Source: Microbacterium abyssi (lineage in GTDB: Bacteria > Actinomycetota > Actinomycetes > Actinomycetales > Microbacteriaceae). From it: a DNA stretch of 64,000 nucleotides. Positions 43,191 through 52,205 of the stretch are shown piece after piece (within the stretch, counting starts at the first letter, position 1; each line of letters opens with the position of its first letter). Location of the stretch: positions 1,550,001 through 1,614,000 of the forward strand of contig NZ_CP063815.1 of assembly GCF_015277895.1 (NCBI RefSeq). Reading direction: 5' to 3'. The position numbers were made by a program, and so were the translations under genes. The notes under the pieces were generated by a model. It was not told the origin of the DNA, did no database searches, and saw only the letters and a list, made by a program, of their open reading frames with translations.

Positions 43191-44933
43191 ATGCTCTCTC
43201 CGTCCTTCCCCCAGCGCGCCCCGTGGGGAACGGCGGACAAGCTTCGCGCCTGGCAGCGGGAGGCGCTGGATCTGTACTTCACGCGTGATCAGCGTGACTT
43301 CCTCGTGGCCGCCACGCCGGGCGCTGGAAAGACCACGTTCGCGCTCACGCTGGCCGTCGAGCTGCTCCGCATGGGCGAGGTGAACCGCGTCATCGTGGTC
43401 GCGCCCACAGAGCACCTCAAGACGCAGTGGGCGGATGCCGCGGCACGCGTGCACATCCGCCTCGATCCGCGATTCCGGAACAGCCACTGGGCGCCATCCC
43501 GGCAGTACCACGGCGTCGTGGTCACCTACGCGCAGGTGGCGGCCAAACCTTCTGTGCACCGGCATCTCACCGAAGACGCCAAGACGCTGGTCATCCTCGA
43601 CGAGGTGCACCACGGCGGCGATGCGCTGAGCTGGGGCGACGGCATCCGCGAAGCCTACGCGTCCGCGAAGCGCCGCCTCTCGCTGTCCGGCACGCCGTTC
43701 CGCAGCGACACGGCGCCGATCCCGTTCGTCACCTACGCGCCCGACGAATCGGGCTCGCGCATCTCGACGACCGACTACGCCTACGGCTACGGCCGCGCCC
43801 TCGCCGACGGGGTCGTGCGGCCCGTGCTCTTCCATATGTACTCGGGCAAGATGCGGTGGCGCACCAGCGCGGGCGACGAGCTCGAAGCGCACCTCGGGCA
43901 GGACAACACCAAGGACGTCACGTCGCAAGCGTGGCGCACGGCGCTCGACCCGGAGGGCGAGTGGATGCCGGCCGTGCTGTCCGCCGCTGACCGACGGCTG
44001 ACCGAGATCCGTCATCACGTGCCGGATGCCGGGGGACTGGTGCTGGCGACCGACCAGACCGTCGCGCGCGCCTACGCCAAGATCCTGCACAGCATCACCG
44101 GTCAGCAGCCGACGATCGTGCTGTCCGACGACGCCACCGCCTCCGAGCGGATCGAGAAGTTCAGCGCGAGCGACTCCCGCTGGATGGTCGCGGTGCGCAT
44201 GGTGTCCGAAGGCGTCGACGTGCCCCGCCTCGCCGTCGGCGTGTACGCGACGTCGTCGTCGACGCCGCTGTTCTTCGCGCAGGCCATCGGCCGCTTCGTG
44301 CGCGCCCGTCGTCGCGGCGAGGCGGCCAGCGTCTTCCTGCCGAACGTACCCGTGCTGATGGGGCTGGCGAATGAGCTCGAGAAGCAGCGCGACCATGCAC
44401 TCGACCGGCAGAGCAAGGACGACGACGGTCTCGAGGACTCGCTGCTGGAGAGTGCGAACCGCGAAGAGGAGGCCTCGGACGCGCTGACACAGGAGTTCAC
44501 CTACCAGGCGATCTCCTCGCTCGCGCACTTCGACCGCGTCGTCTTCGAGGGCCAGGAGTTCGGCCAGCTCGCCGAACCAGGCACTCCCGAAGAGGAGGAG
44601 TTCATCGGGATCCCGGGGCTCCTCGAGCCCGAACACGTGCACGAGCTGCTCATGCAGCGGCAGTCGCGGCAGTCGAAGTTGCGCTCGGCGCGAGAAGCGA
44701 CGGAGGGGCCGGAGCCCACCACCACGCTGCCGCAGCCGTTGCACCGCACCCTGCGCGAGCAGCGGCAGCTGCTCAACAGCCTCGTCGGACTGTACGCACG
44801 CCAGGCCGGCGAGCCGCACGGCGCCGTGCATGCCGAGCTGCGCCGGCTCTGCGGCGGCCCCGCTGTCGCCCAGGCGACCGTGGCCCAGTTGCAGCAGCGC
44901 ATCGACCTGTTGCGCAAGCGCGTCCGCTCCTGA
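43191..44933 (+). CDS. SF2 DEAD/DEAH-box helicase
   Basis: This 580-aa protein has helicase motifs I (ATPGAGKT), Ia (VVAPTEHLKTQW), II (VILDEVHHGG, DEVH), III (LSLSGTPFRSD) and, in the C-terminal RecA domain, V/VI (MVSEGVDVPRLAVGVYATSS; FAQAIGRFVRARRRG). It resembles the DNA-repair helicases of the XPB/ComFA type, but lacks an obvious accessory domain; the C-terminal 180 residues are helical and charged. It has no operon partner, so its role is not clear. The start is ATG 43191, just after TTACCCT, so it may be leaderless. Confidence 0.88.
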   Translation: MLSPSFPQRAPWGTADKLRAWQREALDLYFTRDQRDFLVAATPGAGKTTFALTLAVELLRMGEVNRVIVVAPTEHLKTQWADAAARVHIRLDPRFRNSHWAPSRQYHGVVVTYAQVAAKPSVHRHLTEDAKTLVILDEVHHGGDALSWGDGIREAYASAKRRLSLSGTPFRSDTAPIPFVTYAPDESGSRISTTDYAYGYGRALADGVVRPVLFHMYSGKMRWRTSAGDELEAHLGQDNTKDVTSQAWRTALDPEGEWMPAVLSAADRRLTEIRHHVPDAGGLVLATDQTVARAYAKILHSITGQQPTIVLSDDATASERIEKFSASDSRWMVAVRMVSEGVDVPRLAVGVYATSSSTPLFFAQAIGRFVRARRRGEAASVFLPNVPVLMGLANELEKQRDHALDRQSKDDDGLEDSLLESANREEEASDALTQEFTYQAISSLAHFDRVVFEGQEFGQLAEPGTPEEEEFIGIPGLLEPEHVHELLMQRQSRQSKLRSAREATEGPEPTTTLPQPLHRTLREQRQLLNSLVGLYARQAGEPHGAVHAELRRLCGGPAVAQATVAQLQQRIDLLRKRVRS

Positions 44934-45060
44934 GCTGAGACCCGCGTGCATTAGGAGCCCCGAAATGCTGGCAATCCGGGCTTTCACGCCATCCCCGTCG
45001 AACCGCGCCGATAGCTTTGAAGACGCCCGAAGACACCGCTTCCCCTGATCCGGAGAACAT

Positions 45061-46161
45061 ATGAGCGCGCCTGCAGACGCGGAGCCGACCGAGTCCGATC
45101 GCCGTCGTTGGGCGCGCTATCTCGTCGAGGAGCGCGCCGAGGGGCTGGTGTACCAGAAGCTCGCGGACCGCAGATCCGGTGAAGAGCAGCAGATCCTGCA
45201 GAGCCTCGCCGATGCGGAGCGCCGTCACGAGCAGCACTGGCTCGGTCTGCTCGGCGGTGAACCCGCGCGGCTTCCGAGCGCCGGTGTGCGCTCGCGCATG
45301 CTCGGGTGGATGGCCGGCCACTTCGGCTGGATCTTCGTGCTGGTGCTCGCGCAGAGTGCGGAGGCCCGCTCGCCCTACGACACCGAGCTGTACGCGACGC
45401 CCGCGATGCGGGCGGACGAGAAGATCCACTACGAGGTGGTGCGGGGACTCGCCGCCCGCGGCAGGAGGCGCCTGTCCGGTTCGTTCCGGGCCGCGGTGTT
45501 CGGCGCGAACGACGGCCTCGTCAGCAACCTCGCGCTCGTGCTCGGAATCGGCGCGACCGGCGTCGCACCGAGCTTCGTCCTGTTCAGCGGCATCGCGGGT
45601 CTGTTCGCCGGCGCCCTCTCCATGGGGGCGGGGGAATTCGTCTCGGTGCGCTCGCAACGCGAGCTGCTGGCGTCGACCGAGGCCAACGAGAGTGCCGCCC
45701 AGTCGGCCGGAGACCTCGACATCGACGAGAACGAACTGGCGCTGGTGTACCGTGCGCGCGGCATGGACCAGGAGGAGGCGCTGGTGCGCTCGCGTCGCAT
45801 CATCGGGGCGGCGCAGGAGGGCGTCCGCCGTTCGGCGACCGGTCCGATCCACGCGCACGCACCGTCGAGCGACCACGAGCTTGTCGGCAGCGACTGGACG
45901 GCCGCGGCGTCCAGCTTCCTCCTGTTCGCGTCAGGGGCGATCGTTCCCGTGCTGCCGTGGATCTTCGGTCTGCAGGGCATCACAGCGATCCTGGTGGCAC
46001 TGCTGCTGGTCGGCGTCGCGCTGCTCGCGACGGGAGCGGCCGTCGGCATCCTCTCCGGAGGCCCGCCGCTGCGTCGGGCGCTGCGCCAGCTGGCGATCGG
46101 CTTCGGCGCCGCCGCGATCACGTACGCGCTCGGCCTGGTGTTCGGCGTCGGGGCGGTGTAA
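45061..46161 (+). CDS. rubrerythrin-VIT fusion, iron/manganese transporter
   Basis: This 366-aa protein has an N-terminal ferritin-like domain with Glu/His ligands (EERAEGLVYQKLADRRS; ADAERRHEQHW; ADEKIHYEVVRG) and a C-terminal VIT1/CCC1 membrane domain with AVFGANDGLVSNLALVLGIG and about five spans. Similar fusions (MbfA) export iron or manganese and sense the metal through the ferritin domain. CGGAGAAC precedes the ATG. The 127 bp upstream hold no other gene. A strong terminator follows. Confidence 0.9.
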   Translation: MSAPADAEPTESDRRRWARYLVEERAEGLVYQKLADRRSGEEQQILQSLADAERRHEQHWLGLLGGEPARLPSAGVRSRMLGWMAGHFGWIFVLVLAQSAEARSPYDTELYATPAMRADEKIHYEVVRGLAARGRRRLSGSFRAAVFGANDGLVSNLALVLGIGATGVAPSFVLFSGIAGLFAGALSMGAGEFVSVRSQRELLASTEANESAAQSAGDLDIDENELALVYRARGMDQEEALVRSRRIIGAAQEGVRRSATGPIHAHAPSSDHELVGSDWTAAASSFLLFASGAIVPVLPWIFGLQGITAILVALLLVGVALLATGAAVGILSGGPPLRRALRQLAIGFGAAAITYALGLVFGVGAV

Positions 46162-46187
46162 CGCAGAAGGTGAAGCAACCGGATACA

Positions 46188-46215
46188 AGAAAAGCCCCCG
46201 TCAGGGGGCTTTTCT
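46188..46215. terminator. bidirectional terminator between the VIT gene and tRNA-Leu
   Basis: AGAAAAGCCCCC and GGGGGCTTTTCT form a perfect 12-bp stem with a 4-base loop (46200-46203). The A and T runs on each side allow termination of both the VIT gene and the tRNA reading leftward. Confidence 0.9.
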
Positions 46216-46221
46216 GTGTTG

Positions 46222-46305
46222 TGCGCGGAGCGGGACTTGAACCCGCACGCCCTATTCGGGCACTAGCACCTCAAGCTAGCGCGTCTACCATTCCGCCACC
46301 CGCGC
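46222..46305 (-). tRNA. tRNA-Leu (anticodon GAG)
   Basis: This 84-nt cloverleaf lies on the minus strand. The acceptor stem is GCGCGGG pairing with TCCGCGC plus discriminator A. The anticodon stem is CTAGC/GCTAG with loop TTGAGGT (anticodon GAG, reading CUC/CUU). A long variable arm (about TGCCCGAATAGGGCG) is typical of class II leucine tRNA, and the T loop is GTTCAAG. CCA is not encoded. A TAATGT box (46338-46343) upstream is a plausible -10. Confidence 0.95.
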
Positions 46306-46403
46306 AGGTGGTGAAGGTCGTTGCCGACCGAAGAGAAACATTACCAGGTTTCCCCGGCACTGCCGAACCGGGACGCGGCTCGGGCGCGCCGCAGGCGCTT
46401 CGA

Positions 46404-46409
46404 TAGCCT
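46404..46409 (+). promoter_or_regulatory. -10 box (TAGCCT) for the M20 peptidase gene
   Basis: TAGCCT, then a 6-base gap, then ATG 46416; leaderless start expected. Confidence 0.4.
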
Positions 46410-46415
46410 GGAGTC

Positions 46416-47711
46416 ATGCCCGAGCCCCAGCATCCGGAAGTCGCGCGCCTCGCGCGGGACCTCATCCGCATAGACACCTCCAACTTCGGGGGCGGCAGGG
46501 CGGCGGGAGAGCGCGAGGCCGCCGAGTACGTCGGCGCGTACCTCGAGGGCCTCGGGCTCCAGACGCACTATTACGAACCCGTTCCGCGCCGCACCAACGT
46601 GATGGCCCGCGTTACCGGGCGCGACTCGAGCAAGCCCGCCCTGGTGCTGCACGGCCACCTGGACGTGGTTCCGGCCATGGCCGAGGACTGGACGGTCGAT
46701 CCGTTCGCCGGTGAGATCCGCGACGGGATGCTGTGGGGACGCGGCGCCGTGGACATGAAGAACATGGATGCCATGATCCTGACCGCCGTCGCAGACATCC
46801 TGCGCGCAGGGGAGCAGCCGGAGCGCGACCTGGTGCTGGCGTTCTTCGCCGACGAGGAGAACGGCGGCGTCGAGGGATCGACGCAGGTCGTGAAGGACCA
46901 TCCCGAGTGGTTCGCCGGCGCCACTGAGGCGATCAGCGAGGTCGGCGGCTACTCGATCACGGTCGACGACCGCCGCGCCTACCTGCTGCAGGTGGGGGAG
47001 AAGGCGCTCATCTGGATCCGTCTGGTCGCCAAGGGCCGTGCGGGGCACGGCAGCCGATTCCATGAGAACAACGCCGTGGTCAAGCTCGCCGAGGCCGTCG
47101 CTGCGATCGGCCGGACACGCTGGCCTATCCGGCTCACCCCGACGACCACCGCGCTGCTGCAGGGGCTCAGCGACCTCACCGGACGTGCAGTGGACGATCC
47201 GGACGCCCTCGCCGCGGCAGCCGGGCCCGCCGAAACGTTCCTGCGTTCCACCTTCCGCACGACGACCAACCCGACGGTGCTGACCGCGGGCTACAAGCAC
47301 AACGTGATCCCCGAGCGCGCCGAGGCGCTGATCGACGTCCGCGTCATCCCCGGTACGGAGGACGAAGTGCTCGCCGAACTGCAGGACATCGTCGGCGAGG
47401 ACATCGTGATCGAGACCGTCGTGCGCGACATCGGCATGGAGACGCCGTTCTCAGGCGATCTCGTCGACACCATGGTGTCCTCTCTCGGCCGACACGACCC
47501 CGGCGTCCCCGTGATCCCGTATCTGCTCGGGGCAGGCACCGACAACAAGGCGTTGTCGAGGCTCGGCATCACGGGGTACGGCTTCGCGCCGCTGCGGCTG
47601 CCGGCCGATCTCGACTTCACGGGAATGTTCCACGGTGTCGATGAACGCGTCCCCGTAGAATCGCTTGTCTTCGGTCAACGTGTTCTGACCGATCTGCTGC
47701 GCTCGTACTGA
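46416..47711 (+). CDS. M20 family metallopeptidase/deacylase
   Basis: This 431-aa protein has HGHLDVVP (metal His and the Asp that supports it), GRGAVDMKN (bridging Asp), [11 protein letters not shown] (general-base Glu pair), a lid domain around residues 190-310, and a late metal His in FHGVDERV. It belongs to the ArgE/DapE/carboxypeptidase G2 family; the substrate is unknown. It is followed 31 bp on by uppP, on the same strand. Confidence 0.92.
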   Translation: MPEPQHPEVARLARDLIRIDTSNFGGGRAAGEREAAEYVGAYLEGLGLQTHYYEPVPRRTNVMARVTGRDSSKPALVLHGHLDVVPAMAEDWTVDPFAGEIRDGMLWGRGAVDMKNMDAMILTAVADILRAGEQPERDLVLAFFADEENGGVEGSTQVVKDHPEWFAGATEAISEVGGYSITVDDRRAYLLQVGEKALIWIRLVAKGRAGHGSRFHENNAVVKLAEAVAAIGRTRWPIRLTPTTTALLQGLSDLTGRAVDDPDALAAAAGPAETFLRSTFRTTTNPTVLTAGYKHNVIPERAEALIDVRVIPGTEDEVLAELQDIVGEDIVIETVVRDIGMETPFSGDLVDTMVSSLGRHDPGVPVIPYLLGAGTDNKALSRLGITGYGFAPLRLPADLDFTGMFHGVDERVPVESLVFGQRVLTDLLRSY

Positions 47712-47742
47712 CGCATACCCCGCTCTACCGGAAAGCTCCTCC

Positions 47743-48570
47743 ATGCATCTACTCGAAGCGCTGTTCCTCGGCATCGTCCAGGGACTGACCGAGTTCCTCC
47801 CGATCTCCTCCAGCGCGCACCTGCGCATCGTCGGCACGTTCACCGGCTCGGGCGAGGACCCGGGGGCGGCGTTCACCGCGATCACGCAGATCGGCACCGA
47901 GGCCGCAGTGGTCGTGTTCTTCTGGCGTGACATCGTCCGCATCATCGGGCACTGGTTCCGATCGCTGGCAGGCAAGCTGCCTCGCAACGACCCGGATGCC
48001 AGGATGGGCTGGCTCATCATCATCGGCAGCGTCCCGATCGTCCTGCTCGGGCTGCTGTTCCAGGACCAGATCGAGACGGTGCTGCGGTCGATGTGGATCG
48101 TCGCGATCATGCTCATCGTCTTCGGCATCCTGCTCGGTATCGCCGACCACGTGGGCGCGAAGCGCCGCAAGCTCGACCAGATCACCTACCCGCACGGCAT
48201 CTTCTTCGGCCTCGCGCAGGCGCTCGCGCTGATCCCCGGTGTCTCCCGCTCGGGCGGCACGATCACGATGGGGCTGTTCCTCGGATACGAGCGCGCGGCG
48301 GCTGCCCGCTACGCGTTCCTGCTGGCGATCCCGGCCGTGTTCGGCAGCGGCTTCTTCCAGCTGTTCAAGAGCTGGGACGCACCTGACCAGTACTTCACGA
48401 TGGGCGAGACCATCGCCGCGACAGGCATCGCCTTCGTCGTCGCCCTCGGTGTGATCGCGTTCTTCATGAACTGGATCTCGAAGCGCAGCTTCCTGCCGTT
48501 CGTGATCTACCGGATCCTGCTCGGAGCCACACTGCTGATCCTGCTCAGCACCGGAGTGCTCGCAGGATAG
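47743..48570 (+). CDS. uppP: undecaprenyl-diphosphate phosphatase
   Basis: This 275-aa polytopic membrane enzyme recycles the undecaprenyl-phosphate carrier for peptidoglycan and wall polymers. It has the two catalytic motifs [18 protein letters not shown] and [16 protein letters not shown], and about seven membrane spans. It is the BacA-type phosphatase, which also gives bacitracin resistance. It converges on the PAC2 gene. Confidence 0.96.
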   Translation: MHLLEALFLGIVQGLTEFLPISSSAHLRIVGTFTGSGEDPGAAFTAITQIGTEAAVVVFFWRDIVRIIGHWFRSLAGKLPRNDPDARMGWLIIIGSVPIVLLGLLFQDQIETVLRSMWIVAIMLIVFGILLGIADHVGAKRRKLDQITYPHGIFFGLAQALALIPGVSRSGGTITMGLFLGYERAAAARYAFLLAIPAVFGSGFFQLFKSWDAPDQYFTMGETIAATGIAFVVALGVIAFFMNWISKRSFLPFVIYRILLGATLLILLSTGVLAG

Positions 48571-48572
48571 CC

Positions 48573-49427
48573 CTAGCGCTTGCGGTCGCCGGGGCCGTCG
48601 TCCCGGCGGCGCAGGTAGCGCTCGAACGCCTGGGCGATCGCGTCGCCGGACGCCTCGGGGGAGTCCCACGTGTCGCGCGTGCGCTCGAGCTGGTGGATGT
48701 ACTCGGTCATCTCCTCGTCGTCCGCCGCGGCCGCGTCGATCGATGCCTCCCAGGTGGCGGCATCCGTGCGGAGGCGCTCACGGGGGAAGTCCACGCCGGT
48801 GAGCTCCTCGAGGCGGTCGAGCAGGGCCAGCGTCGCCTTGGGCGACGGCGCCGCGGAGGCCACGTAGTGCGGCACGCTCGCCCACAGAGTGGCGCTCGGG
48901 ATGCCGGCGCCTTCGGCGAAGTGCTCGATCACGCTGAGGATGCCGACCGGGCCCTCGTACAGCGAGCGTTCGAGGCCGAGGGTCTCACGGGCCTGCTCGT
49001 TCGAGCTGGCGGCGAAGATCGAGATGGGGCGCGTGTGCGGGACGTCGGAGAGCATCGCGCCGAGCAGGATGAAACCGGTGATGTCGTCGCGCAGGGCGAC
49101 ATCGATGAACTCGTTCGCGAAGGCCTGCCAGGTGCGCGCCGGCTCCACTCCGGTGAGCAGCCAGAACTCCGGCTCCCCGTCCTGGCGCTCGGCCCGCGGA
49201 CGCCAGAGCGACGCTTCCGGCCAGCGCAGCTCCCGACGGCCCGTGGCGTCCATCTTGGAGGACGGCCGGGTGTACTGATAGTCGAAGTAGAGCTCCGGAT
49301 CCACGGAGTGGACGAGTTCGTAGTCCGCGCTCTCGCGCAGCACCTCGATCGCACCGCTCGCGGCCTCGCCGGCGTCGTTCCAGCCGTCGAAGGCGACCAC
49401 GATGATGCGATCTCCGAGTGCATCCAT
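48573..49427 (-). CDS. PAC2 family protein
   Basis: This 284-aa protein begins MDALGDRIIVVAFDGWNDAG. It has the PAC2 pattern of alternating strands and helices (GPVGILSVIEHFAEGAGIPS; ATLWASVPHYVASAAPSPKA), related to archaeal and eukaryotic proteasome-assembly chaperones. Bacterial function is unknown. ATG 49427 has GGGAG upstream. A Glu/Asp/Arg-rich C-terminal tail is present. Confidence 0.88.
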   Translation of the reverse strand: MDALGDRIIVVAFDGWNDAGEAASGAIEVLRESADYELVHSVDPELYFDYQYTRPSSKMDATGRRELRWPEASLWRPRAERQDGEPEFWLLTGVEPARTWQAFANEFIDVALRDDITGFILLGAMLSDVPHTRPISIFAASSNEQARETLGLERSLYEGPVGILSVIEHFAEGAGIPSATLWASVPHYVASAAPSPKATLALLDRLEELTGVDFPRERLRTDAATWEASIDAAAADDEEMTEYIHQLERTRDTWDSPEASGDAIAQAFERYLRRRDDGPGDRKR

Positions 49428-49508
49428 CCGGTTCTCTCCCTTCGACGGCGGAATGCGGCTATCCCTCCAGGCTAGTCCGCGCCCAGCCGAGGTGGTGCAT
49501 CGCCCGGA

Positions 49509-49514
49509 TAGCAT
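49509..49514 (+). promoter_or_regulatory. -10 box (TAGCAT) for the HAD gene
   Basis: TAGCAT, then GGACGG, then GTG 49521; leaderless start expected. Confidence 0.4.
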
Positions 49515-49520
49515 GGACGG

Positions 49521-50210
49521 GTGAGTCACAAGCCGCAGGCAGTCCTCTGGGACATGGATGGAACACTGGTCGACACCGAGCCGTACTGGATGGCGGCCGA
49601 GACGGCTCTGGTGGAGTCGTTCGGCGGCACCTGGAGCCACGAGCAGGCGATCCAACTCGTCGGGAACGGGCTGGAGGACAGCGCGCGGATCCTCCGGGAT
49701 GCGGGCGTCGACATGGCGCCGGAGGCCATCGTCGCGCACCTGACCGAAGAGGTCAGGACCGCTCTCGCCACGCAGGGCGTGCCCTTCCGCCCCGGCGCAC
49801 GCGAGCTGCTGCGCGACCTCCAGGCCGCGGGAATCCGCACCGCGCTGGTGACGATGTCGCTGCGACGGATGGCCCGCAGCGTCGTCGACCTGATGGATTT
49901 CGACGCGTTCGAGCACATCGTCGCCGGTGACGATGCGGATCACCCGAAGCCGCATCCCGCGCCCTACCTGCAGGCCGCCGACCTGCTCGGCATCGACATC
50001 GCCGATGCGCTGGTGATCGAGGATTCCGTCACCGGGCTGCGTTCCGGGCTCGCATCCGGCGCCGTCGCACTGGGCGTTCCGCACATGATCCCGCTCGACG
50101 AGGCCGGTGCGCACGCGCTGTGGCCGACGCTCGAAGGACGCACGGCCGGCGACATCGTCGATGTGTTCTCCTCCGTGCGCACGCAGCAGCGCGAAGGGGC
50201 ACTGCGTTGA
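49521..50210 (+). CDS. HAD family hydrolase (beta-phosphoglucomutase-like)
   Basis: This 229-aa protein has VLWDMDGTLVDTEPYW (nucleophile and acid Asp), ALVTMSLRRM (motif II), the Lys of HPKPHPAPYL (motif III) and VIEDSVTGLRSG (motif IV). The cap domain follows motif I. It is probably a small-molecule phosphatase or mutase; the substrate is unknown. GTG start; the stop overlaps the trmI start as TTGA. Confidence 0.9.
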   Translation: MSHKPQAVLWDMDGTLVDTEPYWMAAETALVESFGGTWSHEQAIQLVGNGLEDSARILRDAGVDMAPEAIVAHLTEEVRTALATQGVPFRPGARELLRDLQAAGIRTALVTMSLRRMARSVVDLMDFDAFEHIVAGDDADHPKPHPAPYLQAADLLGIDIADALVIEDSVTGLRSGLASGAVALGVPHMIPLDEAGAHALWPTLEGRTAGDIVDVFSSVRTQQREGALR

Positions 50211-51220
50211 GCGCCGCGTCGCGCCCGAGCGGTCCGTTCCGCGTCGGCGACCGCGTGCAGCTCACCGGGCCCAAGAACCGCCTGCACACCGTCACCCTCG
50301 CCGAGGACGGCGAGATGCACACGCATCATGGCGTGCTGTTCCACCGCGACCTGATCGGTCTTCCGGACGGTTCGGTCGTCGCCAACAGCTCGGGCCACGA
50401 ATACCTGGCGTTGCGCCCGCTGCTGCGGGACTTCGCGATGTCGATGCCGCGTGGCGCGGCGATCGTCTATCCGAAGGATGCCGCGCAGATCGTGATGCAG
50501 GCCGACATCTTCCCCGGCGCCACGGTCGTGGAGGCCGGCGTCGGATCAGGTGCGCTGTCGCTGTCGCTGCTGCGCGCGATCGGTCCCGCCGGTCGTCTGG
50601 TGTCGTTCGAGCGCCGTGAGGACTTCGCCGAGGTCGCGAGGTCCAACGTCGAGACGTTCTTCGGCGCGGAGCCGGAGACCTGGGAGGTCGTCGTCGGCGA
50701 TCTGCTCGACGCGCTGCCACAGACGCAGCCGGCCGGAAGCGTGGATCGCGTGGTCCTCGACATGCTCGCGCCGTGGGAGGTGATGGATGCCGTCGCAGAG
50801 GCCCTGACGCCAGGGGGAGTCGTGCTCTGCTACGTGGCGACCGCGACTCAGCTCTCGCGCGTGGCCGAGTACATCCGTGGCACGGGCTGCTTCACAGATC
50901 CGGACGCCTCTGAGACGATGGTGCGCGGCTGGCACGTGGAGGGACTGGCCGTCCGCCCGGATCACCGCATGGTCGCCCACACCGGCTTCCTCCTCACCGC
51001 CAGGCGCCTCGCGCCGGGAACGGTGGCGCCGGAGGTCAAGAGGCGTGCCTCCAAGTCGAGTTACGGCGATGAGGACGTCGAGCTCTGGACGCCGGGAGCC
51101 GTCGGCGACCGCGACATCACGGACAAGAATCTCCGCAAGCGTGCACGGGAAGCGGCCAGAGCCGCAGACGGCGCGCGCCAGGCCGCCGCGTCGCGCGACG
51201 CCGAGGAACGATCGCAATAG
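50207..51220 (+). CDS. trmI: tRNA (adenine-58-N1)-methyltransferase TrmI
   Basis: This 337-aa enzyme methylates A58 in the T loop of tRNAs. It has an N-terminal beta domain (FRVGDRVQLTGPKNRLHTVT) and a Rossmann SAM domain with VVEAGVGSGALSLSLLRAIG and VVLDMLAPWEVMDAV. The C-terminal tail is Arg/Ala-rich. The TTG at 50207 is chosen because it overlaps the HAD stop and gives a normal family N-terminus. In actinobacteria trmI often lies near the paf/proteasome genes, as here. Confidence 0.9.
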   Translation: MSAASRPSGPFRVGDRVQLTGPKNRLHTVTLAEDGEMHTHHGVLFHRDLIGLPDGSVVANSSGHEYLALRPLLRDFAMSMPRGAAIVYPKDAAQIVMQADIFPGATVVEAGVGSGALSLSLLRAIGPAGRLVSFERREDFAEVARSNVETFFGAEPETWEVVVGDLLDALPQTQPAGSVDRVVLDMLAPWEVMDAVAEALTPGGVVLCYVATATQLSRVAEYIRGTGCFTDPDASETMVRGWHVEGLAVRPDHRMVAHTGFLLTARRLAPGTVAPEVKRRASKSSYGDEDVELWTPGAVGDRDITDKNLRKRAREAARAADGARQAAASRDAEERSQ

Positions 51221-51223
51221 ACT
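51218..51223 (+). promoter_or_regulatory. -10 box (TAGACT) for the FKBP lipoprotein gene
   Basis: TAGACT overlaps the trmI stop codon and precedes GTG 51231 by 7 bases; leaderless start expected. Confidence 0.4.
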
Positions 51224-51230
51224 GGAGCGC

Positions 51231-52205
51231 GTGCGTAAAACCTCAGCCGCTCTGGCCACACTCGCCCTTGCCGCCGTCGCCCTGACCGGATGCGCGGCCG
51301 GCCCCTCATTCGACGGTGCGGCGTGCGATCGCGCGGCATCCTCGAGCGGCATCGCGGATCTCGCCGACGTCTCCGGCGAGATCGGGAGCAAGCCCGACGT
51401 CGGGCTGTTCACGCCCATCGGCGGTGAGACCAGCTCTTTCGGCGACATCGTCGTCGGCTCAGGCCCGGCCCTCACCAGCTCCACGCAGAGCGCGGTCTTC
51501 GAGTTCTCGCTGTTCTCGGGCAAGACCGGCGAACCGGTGGCCGCGACCGCCTACGACGAGGACAGTGCTCAGCTGGCGAGCGTCGGCTACTGGGCGCAGA
51601 CCGTCCCGGCATTCGGCAGCGCACTGGAATGCGCGACCGAGGGCTCGCGCGTGCTCACCGTCGTTTCGCCCGAGGACTTCGGCGCGCAGAACCTCACCAG
51701 CTTCGGCCTCGACGAGGATGAGCCGGTCGTCGCGGTGTTCGACGTCGTGAAGGCCTACCCCAGCCGGGCCGAGGGCGCGCTGCAGTACAACGACGCGTCC
51801 GGCATGCCGACCGTCGTGCGCGCCCCTGACGGCCGCCCCGGCATCATCGTCCCGGACAGCGACGCTCCGGCCGAGCTCGAGGTGCAGACGCTGATCAAGG
51901 GCGATGGGGAGAAGGTCGCCGAGGACGACACCCTGCTCGTCAACTACACCGGAGTGACCTGGGACGACCGCGAGGTCTTCGACTCTTCTTGGGATCGCGG
52001 GGCCGCGACCTTCGACATGGCGAGCCTCATCCCCGGCTTCACGCAGGGCCTCACCGGTCAGACCGTCGGCTCGCAGGTGCTCATCGTGGTTCCGCCGGAG
52101 CTCGGCTACGGAGAGGCGGGTACCGGCGGCGTTCCCGGGAACGCGACACTCGTGTTCGTCGTCGACATCCTCGGCATCGATCCGCCGACAACAGCGCAGC
52201 AGTGA
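51231..52205 (+). CDS. FKBP-type peptidyl-prolyl isomerase lipoprotein
   Basis: This 324-aa protein has a lipoprotein signal peptide (LATLALAAVALTGC, lipobox LTGC, Cys20), so it is anchored outside the membrane. A first FKBP-like half lacks clear active-site residues. The second half (about 215-315) is a full FKBP domain (VNYTGVTWDDREVFDSSWD; IVVPPELGYGEAG). It probably helps fold exported proteins. Lnt and Tat genes lie nearby. The stop overlaps the pafB start by 1 base (TGATG). Confidence 0.9.
   Translation: MRKTSAALATLALAAVALTGCAAGPSFDGAACDRAASSSGIADLADVSGEIGSKPDVGLFTPIGGETSSFGDIVVGSGPALTSSTQSAVFEFSLFSGKTGEPVAATAYDEDSAQLASVGYWAQTVPAFGSALECATEGSRVLTVVSPEDFGAQNLTSFGLDEDEPVVAVFDVVKAYPSRAEGALQYNDASGMPTVVRAPDGRPGIIVPDSDAPAELEVQTLIKGDGEKVAEDDTLLVNYTGVTWDDREVFDSSWDRGAATFDMASLIPGFTQGLTGQTVGSQVLIVVPPELGYGEAGTGGVPGNATLVFVVDILGIDPPTTAQQ

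Noticed and set aside
44934..45060. A small ORF or metal-responsive site before the rubrerythrin-VIT gene
   Set aside because: No ORF with a ribosome site and no clear palindrome resembling a DtxR or MntR box could be supported.
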